A stretch of 64,000 bases of DNA, from positions 7,417,009 to 7,481,008 of the forward strand of contig CM075938.1 in the NCBI GenBank assembly GCA_038030265.1, given 5' to 3'. The position numbers and the translations under genes are program-made. The first letter of the stretch is position 1. Every line of letters starts with the position of its first letter. This DNA is from Corythucha ciliata. Lineage: Eukaryota; Arthropoda; Insecta; Hemiptera; Tingidae. Below, in pieces: positions 21,532 to 32,740 of this stretch. The notes under the pieces are model-generated. The model was not told the DNA's origin and ran no database searches. It saw only the letters and a program-made list of their open reading frames with translations.

Positions 21532-22454
21532 TTATGTAGTGATTTTTGGTGAGTCTAGTGTGACCTGTTTTAAGTCGGAGGATAATAATATTCTCCTTTC
21601 GTGTGAAGCCAATAGGGGGGAGAGGGGCGTATATTGTGGGTTGTCGTATAGAGATCCTAATGTTGTGTGATTTCTATTCCATTTTGTGTTCCATTTATTC
21701 CAAATTATTTGTTTCAGTCGATGCTTTTCATCATCTTGCCTTGACGGGATGGAAAGGTCAGAAGGTTGGTGTGACGCTGCAAATTTGGCAAGGGAGTCCA
21801 CCTGGGTGTTCCCCGCAATGCCTATGTGGCTTGGGACCCACATGAAAGTTACAGATTTTGATTGTGAAGCAAGCTGGACAATTTTGTGGTGAATATTTGT
21901 TATGGCCGGGTCTGTGGTAAATTTGTTACGAATTGCCTCTAGAGAGCTGTATGAATCGGTTAGAAGAAGGAAAGAAGTGTGATTATAATGAAGGAAGTGA
22001 TCTAACGCAAAAAGGATGCCGTATAACTCGGCAGTGAAGATGGAAAAATGGGTTGGGAGAGGACAGATGAAAGATGTTTCAAGAGGGGAGTAGAGGGCAC
22101 AGCCTACTCCGGAGGTCATTTTTGATCCGTCAGTGTAGACAAGGTGATGGTTAGTATACTTGGTATTTAATATTCTATTAAGGTGGGATTGCATGACTGC
22201 AGGGGGAGTGTCATTTTTCTTGTACTTTTTAATGGTATAGTCTATAAGTATTTCAGGGTATTTCCAGGGATAGATTTCAGAATTTAATTTCGGGATCACG
22301 GGGTTCAAATTTGTAGAATAGTTGGCTAAGGTTTCGCGCAGACGAACAGAAAGGGGACGTGTGCGCGAGGGGAGTTGGGTGAATAATTGTAAGTGTGGAG
22401 GATTGAAAAGTTCAGAGTGGAGGAAGTGGTTAGGTTGTGTTTTGATTGAAAGAG
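21532..22454 (-). pseudogene. I-like LINE I1 RNase H and C-terminal region
   Basis: RNase H motifs are present in order: LVYTDGSKMTSGVG (first Asp), FTAELYGILFALDH (Glu), LLTDSYSSLEAI (Asp) and MWVPSHIGIAGNTQVDSLAK (His and last Asp). A C-terminal tail follows. The frame is open from the 38-base foreign patch down to about 21532. RNase H is used by I-clade elements to remove template RNA. Confidence 0.85.
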
Positions 22455-22492
22455 AACTTCCGTCGGCTTTGCAGACGCCGACATAGTTTCTA
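22455..22492 (-). repeat. 38-base patch identical to LINE J1 ORF2
   Basis: Identical to 10066-10103, which encodes ETMSASAKPTEV in J1. It sits exactly at the junction between the RNase H part and the inverted thumb segment of the I-like LINE, so it is a filler from another element. Confidence 0.85.
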
Positions 22493-22499
22493 ATAACGT

Positions 22500-22885
22500 A
22501 CAAAGAAACACAAAAATTCCTTGGCATTACCTTCGATAAACAGCTTCGCTGGAAACAAAACATATTTGAAATTAACAAAAAATGTAACAAGACCCTAAAC
22601 TTAATGAAAACCCTTGCTAATCACAACTGGGGATCAGACGCCTCACTGCTTATAAAAATTCTTAACTCCCTCATCCGTTCCCGTATGGAATATGGGCTCC
22701 AGGCTTACGGCTCAGCCCGTAAATCCTGGATGATGACTCTTGACCACACGTATCAAGCCGGTTTGCGAATAGCACTGGGAGCTTACCGATCAACACCTTG
22801 TGCCGATTTATACTTTCTATCTCAAAATCTACCTCTACATTACCGCCGTCAACAAATCTTGCTAAACTATACTATGGCGGCGTCC
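22500..22885 (+). pseudogene. I-like LINE I1 RT thumb, inverted segment
   Basis: On the + strand, opposite to the rest of the element: KFLGITFDKQLRWK, LMKTLANHNWGSD, IRSRMEYGLQAYGSA and the ending LPLHYRRQQILLNYTMAA. These are the thumb and post-RT region expected just before RNase H. The inversion and the loss of the RT palm resemble a repair or twin-priming product. Confidence 0.82.
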
Positions 22886-23107
22886 ACCCTCTCGTGGAGT
22901 ACATGATTTTTGGAGTAGATTGTAGCCGTTAGGGGTAGTGAAAAAGGAGTTCGTAAAGTGGGTTTCTTGAAGTGCTACGAGGAAAGGGGTGTGATTCGAA
23001 ATAATCGAGCGGAGCTCGTCCGAGTGTTGATGATACCCTCGGATGTTCCACTGAAGTATACAGTTTTTTGGTGGGGGATTATTTAAATTTCGAGAATTTC
23101 TGTTCAT
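22886..23107 (-). pseudogene. I-like LINE I1 ORF2 start (endonuclease N-terminus)
   Basis: Begins with ATG at 23107 and reads CILQWNIRGYHQHSDELRSI and FLVALQETHFTNS, with the endonuclease's first asparagine and catalytic glutamate. The frame ends at the inversion breakpoint near 22885. Confidence 0.82.
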
Positions 23108-24800
23108 TATAATTTGGCATTAGAGGTTGGTGGCTCCGTAAGGTGATCTGGATCCTTGTCGGGTGGTTTTGGAGGGGGGAGTGTTTGAGGGGATGTGGTT
23201 GTTTTTGTTATGGGAGGTGTTGAAGTGTGTTGTGGTTTCTTTGTTGTATTAGTAGGTGAACTGGTGACGTTTCCTTGAAGTTTTCGAGGTTTGCCTCGCG
23301 GCCAACCTTTTTTTCTTGTTGGCGTGATAAAAAATGTTTTATCGGAGAAATCGTCACTTAATTCAGAAGAAGTTAGTACTTGGGTTGGCGGTTCAGTAGG
23401 GGCATTTGAAGTTTTGGAAGCTCGTTTTTCTACGTAATAGGGGGTAAGGAATGGTTCCAAGCTGTAGGTTTGTGAGGTTGAGGGGCCAGGGAGAGAGGGG
23501 AAATGGCGTTGGGCAACCGTTGCATAGGGTTCTTGACGTTCTAAGACGGTTCCCTTTGCTTGTTGACGGGCTTGCCGGAGGTTAAGTTGAGGGTTATTGG
23601 CTTTAAGGGTGAGCGCCGCTCTTTCGAGCTTATACGCCGGGCATTGTGTGGAACTCGTGAAGTGCGGTCCTTTACAGTTGATACAGGTAGGAGGTTGGGT
23701 GCATGGGACTTCAGTACCGTGTTTCGCTACTCCACAGTGGCACATAGCGATTGATGTTCGACATGCCAATGAGCTGTGTCCGTAGCGCTGGCAGTTGAAA
23801 CATCGCCTCGGGAGAGGGATGTATTGTCTTACTTTCAAGCGGTAAAATGCCGCGTCTATGCTGTCAGGTAGTGTTGGTACGTTGAAGGTCAGCAGGAATG
23901 TGAAGCCCAGCGTGGGCGAACCTTTACGCAAGAAAGCGTTTGATTTTTACGACATTTTGGTTGGCAAGACCATCTAGGATTTCTTCGTCTGTGGAATTTT
24001 GAAAGTCTCTGCAGGTAATCACTCCGAAGGAGTAATTTAAACTTGCATGGGGCTGGATGTTGAGCCTCTGTCTTGGTCTCAATGAGTAACGTACCGTTAT
24101 TTAATTTGCGCACTGAATCTAACGTGCCAATTGAATGAGTTAGTATTTTTGATATTAAGAAAGGAGAAACATTGGTAAAAGAGCCCGAGTTTTTACTGAT
24201 GATGAGATGTTTCGCTCGAACTGGAGGTGGGAGAGTGTTTTCATTCGGTGGGACTATTTCCATGTCGGTAATTTGGTTCGAAACTTGTGAGTCAGAAGGT
24301 TTTTTCGTTATGGGCATGGTTGAAATTTCACTGTCTCGACTTAATGGTCGTTTGTTCAAGTTCGTTGTTCTTTGTTCTTTTGGTTCCAGATTTTTCTGCT
24401 CTGTGAGCGTTGGAGGAGTCAAAGACGCGCCTGAGTTTGCATCTGCGCAGCCACGGTCAGTCAGGCCAGGGGTGGCTGCAACCCCTGAACTGCCGGCATT
24501 TTGGCCTTCCGGTACTACGGCCTTCTCTTTATTTTTCGGAACGTTGTTGATTCGGTGGGCCGGGGGGTTAGCCCGGAACCACCTAGTCGGCTGGTGGGGC
24601 TGCCACCTCAGGGCCTGCCGACCTGCCCCCCGTCGCCGGGAGTGAAGGAAAAAGCTCAACAGGGGAGGTGTCCCTGAATCATGGCCCTTTCCCACCTCTG
24701 CCATTTCGCTAGTGGTCGACTTTGTCGTTGTGCCCAGGGGGCACCACGAGGAGGCCTCCCGGCCCGCTGTGCGCGGCACCGAGAGAGGACCCAAGTCCAT
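23107..24800 (-). pseudogene. I-like LINE I1 ORF1 with zinc knuckles
   Basis: Two frames (24800-23889 and 23931-23107) with a shift around 24000. The N-terminal half is Pro/Thr/Asn-rich. The second half has an RRM-like end (FLLTFNVPTLPDSIDAAFYR) and CCHC knuckles CFNCQRYGHSSLAC, CHCGVAKHGTEVPC and CINCKGPHFTSSTQC, then a basic Pro/Thr-rich tail. The ORF1 stop TAA shares its last A with the ORF2 ATG (TAATG at 23109-23105), a common termination-reinitiation layout in LINEs. Confidence 0.82.
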
Positions 24801-24950
24801 GGCAGTCGGCTAGTTGGGGATTGCGACGGCGGACTAATGCCCGGACAAGGGGGTCGGGCCCTATACGTCCGAGGTTCATCGCTAAAGCTGAGGAAGCTCC
24901 GCGCCCACTTTCACTCAGCCCCCGCCGCGTTACCCCAACCTTCGCCCCCC

Positions 24951-24981
<31 letters not shown>
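24951..24981. repeat. (ATT)n microsatellite at I1 5' end
   Basis: About ten ATT units directly abut the presumed 5' end of the I-like LINE. Confidence 0.9.
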
Positions 24982-25430
24982 GTCTCGATAATGAATGTAT
25001 TTGCAAAACGTTTCTCTACAATACGAATACATTCAAGGCAAACGAAATTTAATAGCCAATACTTACGTTGAAAACCCCCCTACCCCATCGGAAAATTCAA
25101 AATGTTTAAAATATTCAGTAATAATTTTAATTCAAACCAATTTAATAGTCCCAAAAGCTGCTAAAGGAGGTTGGGCTACATCAAAACGCCGATTATAACT
25201 TACAAGATGTGGTAAAGATCCAGTCCCCTCACTCAGTAGTCACCATTCACATAATACGAGGGGGGAAAATAATATGATGCAGGATCGTCACCAATTGGCA
25301 CTAATACGTCCAAGAGTTTCATTATCTGCCAGACAACTTGTGATCTCTTGCTAGCGTAAACATATCCAAGCGGAGGATTCATTCTGTGCTCGTCATTCAT
25401 CAATGCAGCGATAATTTATTGAAATTATAA
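24982..25430. other. No recognisable feature
   Basis: AT-rich unique-looking sequence between the I-like LINE and desaturase copy 2. No conserved frame, hairpin or repeat was seen. Confidence 0.45.
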
Positions 25431-25453
25431 GATACAGTTAATCGTTCCACAAT

Positions 25454-26898
25454 TCAACTGACAGCTGCAAATTTAACATTTTTAACTTTGAAATATTTGT
25501 CGGCTTCTTCGCCGAAAAGATCTTCCTGTTCTGGTGGCACGTCCAAGTCTTTGTTCTTAGCTAAGAATTTCCTATCTAATTTTGTATACTTCGGATGCGA
25601 ACCATCACCGTGTTTTGCGGCTCGATGAGCAACCTTATTATTGCGAACGTTAAACGAGAAAAAGATTAATGAACGGTCGCTGATGATTGGTTGGTTGGTG
25701 GTGGGGGGGGGGGCGTATACTGTTACCATTTCAGGCGTCGCCGCTCTCAAATCATAGGCCCAACCGAGTTTCGCAAAAAGATCGATGCAGAGAGTGGAAT
25801 AATTGAAAAATGAGCCGAGTTCAGCTGCGCGATAGTCCCAGGGAAACGTGTGGTGGTAATTATGCCAACCTTCGCCGAATGATATGGCTGATACGAACAT
25901 TATTTCAGTCGGTAAAATATCTCTGGAATGGGGAAAAATAGTGGTTTTTAGGCCCAGTGGGAGGGGTTGGTTTTAAGAATAATTCACTTGGTAAACGGTT
26001 TGTATCCAATTCTGTGAGCCAAACTGTTTATACAGAGAGTTCCGTGGAGAGTAAACAAATGCAGTGAGGCGTACATTCCAAAAATTGAATTCCAAAGAGT
26101 TTCTCCCAAACAATAGGTGGTCATTATTGGCATAAAAACGCCAAAAACTGCTAAAAGAGGGTAGTAATATCTAAAAAAAAAAGAGAAAAAAAGCTTTTTT
26201 TTTTCCACTCCCCGATTGTCTTATTTAAAACATTTTTCTCCCTAACTTTCTCTGGAACATGACCACAGGATCAGCCTGAAGGTCGGACAAATCCAAAAGC
26301 TTCCCCTTTGCAATCAACTCGGGGTGTTTTCTCGTCAGTAACCACCCAATGTGACAGAAGAAAAAACTTCTCTTCGAGTTATGCGGATCGGCATCCGTAT
26401 CGCTGTACTTATGATGCATTCTGTGCTCGCGAGCCCAACTGTAAATACAAGTCTTTCCGCCGCACAAACGTTCATTTTTATTCGTAAATAAATAATTGAA
26501 TTTTAAAACACCAAAATACCTGCGCCGCCATGGTTTGCCATAAAGCCAAAATGATTTTCATAGGCAGTTTAGCCTTGTAGGATCGGTGAGCCCAAAGGCG
26601 ATGTGCACCGACGCCGATGCCCTCGGTAATGAATACGCGTCCGATCCACCCTAAAAAAAAAACAAACATGGTAAAGGCAAAGACGATAATTATCACACAC
26701 AAATGCATCGTACTCACAAATTAAATAAGTCGTCCATTTGAGCTGAAAAGTCAAAAAAAGCCACCAGCCGTAAATGCCAGCGATGTGCAACAACGTGAAA
26801 TACGTTAAATTGGGCCAAGCGATTCGAATCTTATACTGTTGCTGAGACGCCGTTGGTTTTACATCAATCTCTTGAAGCACTGTAGTAGTCTCCTCCAT
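25454..26898 (-). CDS. Acyl-CoA delta-9-type desaturase, copy 2
   Basis: Six exons (minus strand): 26898-26718, 26650-26520, 26452-26247, 26170-25988, 25922-25727 and 25633-25454. Exon lengths of 181, 131, 206, 183, 196 and 180 are identical to copy 1, giving 358 residues plus TGA. The three histidine boxes HRLWAH, HRMHH and HNYHH are at the same residues as in copy 1 (77, 114 and 254). Differences are scattered, for example MEETTTVLQEID against MGETTTVLQEVD at the start and several charge changes in the last 40 residues. Intron 5 keeps a long C run next to its 5' splice site in both copies. The frame is intact and all splice sites are GT-AG, so it is probably functional. Confidence 0.93.
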
Positions 26899-27529
26899 GC
26901 TGGAAGCCAAGAGCGAAACTCACTGACTTCAACACTTTCAACACTGGTGACATACATTTTTATTTTTGCGTTTCAATGGGGGGGGGGGGATATCGTGCTT
27001 ATGTTTTTTATTTTTATGGTTTTATTGTTTGTTAATGAGACATTCGACGTTGATTAGGCTGCTCAAAACTTGAATGTGTCGTAAAAAAGGGCGACGCATA
27101 AAAGTTTTATTGATTCGTATAAGTTTTATTGAGGTCGGCTCTATGGGTTTGACCCATGGTGTCCTTATTGATGAACAAGGATACACCCCCCCCCCCACGT
27201 TGACAGGTTTTCATTTTTTGCGTTGGAAATTTTAATAAACTTCACTCATAAACAATTGTTTTTTTCATTTAAAAGTTTCTTGGGCACGAATCTCGGAGTC
27301 GTTTCAGTAGAATTATAGAACTAAAAATGACCGTAGATAAACGTTGGGGGAGGGGGGCACTAGCGCACCAAGGAAGCAGCGTGAGAGGGGGAGGGTGGGT
27401 GGACCACTTAGGGCCCCTGATGAGAGGGGCTCATCGAAAAGTTTGAAGATTGAGTAAATTGACTATCAGAGTATTGAGGTCAATATGCTCTGCTCTTAAG
27501 GGAAAGTCAAAGTCTATGGGAAAGTCCGC
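26899..27529. other. Upstream flank of desaturase copy 2, no gene
   Basis: Non-coding. It has G runs near 26978 and a C run near 27187, and parts align with the flank of copy 1. No promoter motif is shared convincingly between the copies. Confidence 0.5.
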
Positions 27530-29630
27530 GGCTATAATTGAGATAAAGCACTCATTTGCCGCTAAAATTGAGCAAAAAACACCAATTCAAGGGATCTGGA
27601 GGCAACTTGAGGTGACTAAAATAGGTATAACATAACGCTAATCCCCAGTTTTTCTATTGATCGATTGATATTGGTCCTTTGGTGGCTGATATTGAGAAAG
27701 CGCGCAAATGTCCACTGCTAAAATTGAGAAAAAGTGCTAATTCGGGGGCTTAAAATGAAAAAAAACGCTAGTTCGTGGTTGAAATTAACTAAAATTGAGA
27801 TAAATCGCTCGTTAAAACCTGAAAATTGAACAAAAAACAAAAGGAGGCAATTTCGCGGATGAAATAGATAAAAAACCCCGCCAATGCCAAGTTTCTGTGG
27901 GTTCATAGGCGACTAATATTGAGCAATTGCACTGGATAACGCTGTTCTTGGAGCAAATTCGAGGCTAAAATTTAGAAAAAGGGATGAAATAGAGTTATAA
28001 GTCGTGGTCTTTGGACGTCCTCTGATGGCTCAAATTGAGGAGAACCGCTTTTTTTAAAACTCTTCTTGTGACGTTCGAACTGAAAAAAAGCGTCCATTCA
28101 AGGCTGGAACAGAGAAATACGCTAATTCTCGACAAAAATTAAGAAGAAGCTGCTAATTCGCGGATGAATTTGAGAGAGAGCGCTGTTTAGCGGCTAAAAG
28201 TTAGTAAACTCGCTGATTCGCGGTTAAAATTGAGAGATAATTCGGGGCTGAAACAAACGCAAATGGCTAAATTTGGGAAAATGCGCAAATTCGAGATTTA
28301 TTGAAGCAACACTTCCAGATAAAACTCGAGAAAAAGAGCTAATTCGCTATTACTGGAGGCCCTTTCATGGCTAAATTTAAGGAAACCCGTTTATTGTGCT
28401 CTTCTTGGGGCCAGAGAAGTACCGAGATTGGTGCGAGGGGGGGGGGGCGGATCACCCCCAGGCCACCTTTCCCCCCCGCATAGCCCTGAATAGCTTGGAG
28501 ATGAAAAAGCTTTGATTCGCTGCTAACAATAATTGAGAATAAGCGCTCATTTGCCGCTAAGATGAAGGAAAACTAGTTTGACAAAATTTGATGGCTACAT
28601 AGCGGCTAAAATAGAGGTAGTTTCCTTAAACCCTCAATAGAGACGGCTAAAATTAGGAACGCGTTATAATGTGCTGTTCATATGGCAAATATGCGGCAAA
28701 AAATGGGAAAAAGCGCTGATAATTGCGGTTAAAATAGCGGAAAAGGTTGATTCGGGGCAAAAAGCGAAAAAAATCCCCAATCCACGGCTAAAAATGAAGA
28801 GAGAAACACTACCTGGCGGCCAAAATCTCTAATTCACGTTGACAAAAAAATGCTAAAATTGACAAAGAGCACTAATTATAACGTCTAAAATTGACAAAAT
28901 ACGCTAATTATCGGATACATGACAGAAAACCCGTTAATTCACAGCTGAAATGGAGAAAAGGCGTAATTCACGGCTGTAAAGTTGACGAAAACGCCTTTCA
29001 GAAAATTCGTTGATTCGCCAGGGCCAAAATTGAGTAAAAGAGATAGTTCTCCGCTAAAATTAAGAAATAGTGCTCGGCTAAAATTATAAAAAACGGTAAT
29101 TCTCGGCTGAAATTGAGACAAAACATCAATTCACCGATCTATTTGAGAAAACCTGCGCTAATACGTGGTTGAAACGGAGAAAACCCCTTTAGTTTCCAAT
29201 CATAAAATTGAGATAGCGCGCTCATTCACAGATCAATTCGGCAAAAACCCCGAATCGGCCGCTAAATTAGTATAAAACACCCTGATTCACGACATAAATT
29301 GAGAAAACAGTGTTCATTCGCATGGCTAAATAGTAAAATAAAACGCTAATTCGTGGTTGAAATAGACAAACAGCACTGATTCACGGCTAAAATTGAGAAA
29401 ATACGCAAATTCTTTGATGCACTTGAAAAACTACGCTAAAAAGTGCATTGCTAAAATGAAGAAAATAACTAATTCGCGGCTATAAAGTTGAAAAAATGGG
29501 GGGGGGGGGGACAAACAAAAAAAACGCGAATTCACGAATCAATTTGAAAAAATCCCCCAATTTTCAGGGTCCAAAGTTGTTAAAAGCGATACTTCACAGC
29601 TGAATTTAAGAAATAATGGGCAGCAAAAAT
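27530..29630 (+). repeat. Array A, long degenerate 30-base repeat
   Basis: About 2.1 kb of units on the theme TTCGCGGCTAAAATTGAGAA at roughly 30-base spacing. It is heavily mutated but stays in phase over long stretches. A short G/C-rich transposon-like fragment at 28400-28500 interrupts it. Same family and orientation as 5650-7330. Confidence 0.85.
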
Positions 29631-29710
29631 TCATTGGCGGATTTAAGGGGGGGCTATAGGGACTTAGCCCCCCCAGTTGGACTTATTAGCCCCCCCCAAG
29701 ATGTTTATTC
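29631..29710. other. Transposon-end-like boundary between arrays A and C
   Basis: CATTGGCGGATTTAAGG followed by G and C runs that can fold resembles the CAGTGGCG-type termini seen elsewhere in this window. It marks the switch from array A to array C. No partner end was found. Confidence 0.45.
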
Positions 29711-29719
29711 TCAAGCCCC

Positions 29720-30790
29720 TGTTCCCACAAACTGCCAAATTGACAGTTTTTAACTCCGAAAATGACAGTGTCTATAGGGCGACATTGGCATGTTTAGAGG
29801 ACGAAATTTACAGTTTCCGAGATAAACATGTCCATTAATAAATTCCAGGACGAAATTGATAGTTTTGACAACGAAATTTACAATTTCCTGGACAAAATAG
29901 ACATCAGTTTCAGAAAGGAATTGACTGTTTCTCGAACAAATGCAAGTTGATAGTTTCCAGGACGAAAACGAAAGTTTTGAATGATTCTTGAACGAAATTG
30001 ATAGTTTGTAGGACGATCTTGGCAGTTTCAGGACGACACTGATAGGTTTGGCGACGAAAGCGACTGTTTTGGGGACGAAATTGACTGTTTAAAAGTCGAA
30101 ATTGTTAGATTTGAACATTTAATTGATAGTTTATAGGGCGAAATTGACAGTTTTGAACGACGAAATTGATAGTTTCTAGTACTCGACTGTTTTCGGTGAA
30201 GGGACTTGGAAATCTTCAGTTTCCGGAATCCCTTGACACAGTTTCTAGGAAGACATTGGCAGATTCGAGGATTAAACTGACAGTTTGTGGGGCGAAATTG
30301 GCAGTTTTAGAATGATATCGGTATAGTTTTGACGACGAAATTGACAGTTTTGAATGACGAAATTGACCTTCATAGGACAAAATTGACCGTGTTAGATCGA
30401 TACTGATAGTTTCAACTAGAAATGTACAGTCTCCAGGACGAAATTGACACTTTTTGAGACAACAATGACAGTTATTTATGACAAAATAGACAGTTTCTCG
30501 GGTGAAATTGACAGTTCCCTGGCCGAAATTGACAGTTTACGGGACGGAATCGTTTTGAGAGTTTTAACTGTTTCAGGTGAAGGGGTCCAAAAACCCCATG
30601 TTGTGAGCCCGAATGGTCCGCTACTGAATCTCGAAATCAAGTTTTGTGATCTTCTGTTATGCAGGAGGAAATTGACAGATTCCAAGTCAAGACTGTCAGT
30701 TTCTGGGGTGAAATTGGAGTTTTTTAAAGAAGAAATTATCAGTTTTAAAGACGAAATTGACAGCTCGACCGAAACTGACAGTTGCCGAGG
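29720..30790 (+). repeat. Array C, degenerate 21-base repeat
   Basis: Units on the theme GACGAAATTGACAGTTT with a typical period of 21 bases, clearest at 30300-30540. Because 21 is a multiple of three, one frame (30444-30800) reads a seven-residue repeat of the form EIDSxxx; stops elsewhere in the array argue against a gene. Confidence 0.85.
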
Positions 30791-30829
30791 GAGGACTTAA
30801 GAAAATCCATACGGTCGTCTGAAACCAGA

Positions 30830-32740
30830 ATTCACGTCAGTGACTGAGTTTGCAATTTTTATTGCCTGACTAGTCGGGTACCAATCGTCAGTTCAGGCAT
30901 TTTTAAGACACGAATGGTCAATTTGGCCATTATTGGAACGCGAGTGGTCGTTTTTGAGACGCAAATCTATCAGTATAGCCATTGTGGGGGAGGGGGGAGG
31001 CATGAATTGTCAATACGACCAGCAGCCCGTTTTAGGGCTTGTCCAGTCTGTTCTACCACTTTCAAGGGGCCAATTGTCGTTGTCCCTGACGCTTTCCAAA
31101 GAGCGCGAATGACCAGTTTGACCATTTTTAGACCAAAACTTTGAAGATTGAATTTTTTAAAGCGTTTGGTTATTTCAGAGCACGAATCGTCAGTTCAGTC
31201 ATTTTCAATGGCCTGATGGCCTTTTTGGCAATTTTCAAGGTGCGAGTCGTCATTTTAGGCATTTCCAGGGGACGAAACGTCCGTAAAGTCAATTATAGGG
31301 TTTGAATGGTTAGTTTAGCAATTTATAAAGCATGAATCGCTAGATTCGCAATTTTTCGAATGGTTCCAACGAGCAAAAATTTGTTTTTGGCGCAGTGAAA
31401 TCCGTGAAATTGCTTTTTTAGGTTCAACCAGCAGCAAGTCACATTAGGCATTTTAATGGCATGAATCGTCAGTTAAGCCATTTCCAAGACGCAAATTATT
31501 AGTTCTGCTATTTTTAGGGCACAAATCGTCTGCTGGTGGACAAGTCGTCGTGGCTCAGTTTGTCCATTTTTGCGCTATGAATGGTAAGTTCGCCATTTTA
31601 CTGGCACGAATTTGCACATTTAGCTATTTTTAGGGCGTGATTTACCAATCAAGCAATTTAATAGCCTGAGAGTCGGTAATCAGTTTCAAATAAAATCTAA
31701 AAGTTTACCCAGTCCATGAGGTGCATGTAGCTAACGCTGGTGGGGGGTGGGAGGTCGGTGTGAGGACGGCCCATGCTCGGTACGCAATCGCAAGTGGTCA
31801 ACTTATCGCTTGAAGGGTGCAAATAGCCCTGTTTGGTCATTTTTGGGTGCAGATAGCCACCCAAATTTGAAGGCGCGAATCGTCTGTTTCTCTGTTTAGC
31901 CTTTGTAGAGCACAAACGGTCAGTTAGGCCATTCTTAGACTGTGAATTGCTGGTACGAGCTGTTTATGTCATTTTCAGGGTACAAAATAGCGTAAATAGC
32001 CAGCTTTTAAGGCCAGGATCGTCAGTTTAGACAATTCCAAGGCGTGAAGGCTCAGCATGGCTATTTCTGACGCGCGAATGGCCAATTTTGCCATTTTCAG
32101 GACATGAATCATCTGCTTTGGGATTTTCAAAGTGCGAATTGTCAGTTTAACCATTCACCGTAGGCCGCATAGAGTCAGTTTTACAAATTTTTATAGGGCG
32201 TGAATAGCCAGTTTGGCAATTTTAACGCTGCCAGTATGGCCATTCCTAGGGCATGAATCCGTCATTTTAGTCAATTGTATGTTACGAACTCAGTTTTGAC
32301 ATTTGCATTGCGTGAATTATTAGTTTAACCATTTAGAGTACGCAAACAATCAGTTCTGCCATTTTTTAAGGTGCGAATAGTCCGTCACCTCATTTATGGG
32401 GTGCGAATTGTCAGCTTGCCATTTCTAGGTCGCAAATTGTCAGCATAGTCATTTATAGAGAGTGAATAGCCAGTGTGATATCTTCAGAGCATGAATCGTC
32501 AGTTTTTCTATTTCTAGGGTTTGTAAAATCTGTTGGGCCATTTATAATAAGCGCGAATCGTCTGGCGCGCAAATGGTTGATTTTGGAATATTTAGGGCAG
32601 GAATTGTCTGTTAAGGGATTTGCTGAGCGTGAATTGTTAGTTTGCCCATTTTTATAGCGCGCTACGTCAGCTTGGCCACTTTTTGAGCGGGAATCGCTAG
32701 TTTTAGCTAGTTGAGCTCGCGAATGGAAGATTTAGCCTTT
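30830..32740 (+). repeat. Array D, degenerate 30-base repeat
   Basis: Units on the theme GCGAATCGTCAGTTTGGCC followed by ATTTTTAGGG, period 30 bases, running for 1.9 kb. The same family fills the hAT-type element at 43608-45954. Confidence 0.85.

Larger units (their letters stand above)
21112..24950 (-). mobile_element. I-like LINE I1, rearranged
   Basis: A non-LTR element with ORF1 (24800-23107), the start of ORF2 endonuclease (23107-22886), a segment in inverted orientation with the RT thumb (22500-22885), and RNase H plus C-terminus (22454-21532). The 3' UTR ends in an A run and (TAA)n-type repeats near 21106-21137. The RNase H domain and TAA-type tail point to the I group. Most of the endonuclease and the RT palm are missing. 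Confidence 0.82.
25430..27640. repeat. Segmental duplication, unit 2 (desaturase block)
   Basis: Collinear with 1775-4195. The upstream side again passes through GAGGGGCTCATCGAAAAGTT (near 27424) and into array A, which here continues for 2 kb instead of being cut off. Confidence 0.85.

Noticed and set aside
23107..23785. Plus-strand frames opposite the I-like LINE ORF1
   Set aside because: Shadow frames of a supported minus-strand ORF with zinc knuckles.
30444..30800. Coding gene with heptad repeats
   Set aside because: It is produced by the 21-base array C; no start context, introns or conservation.
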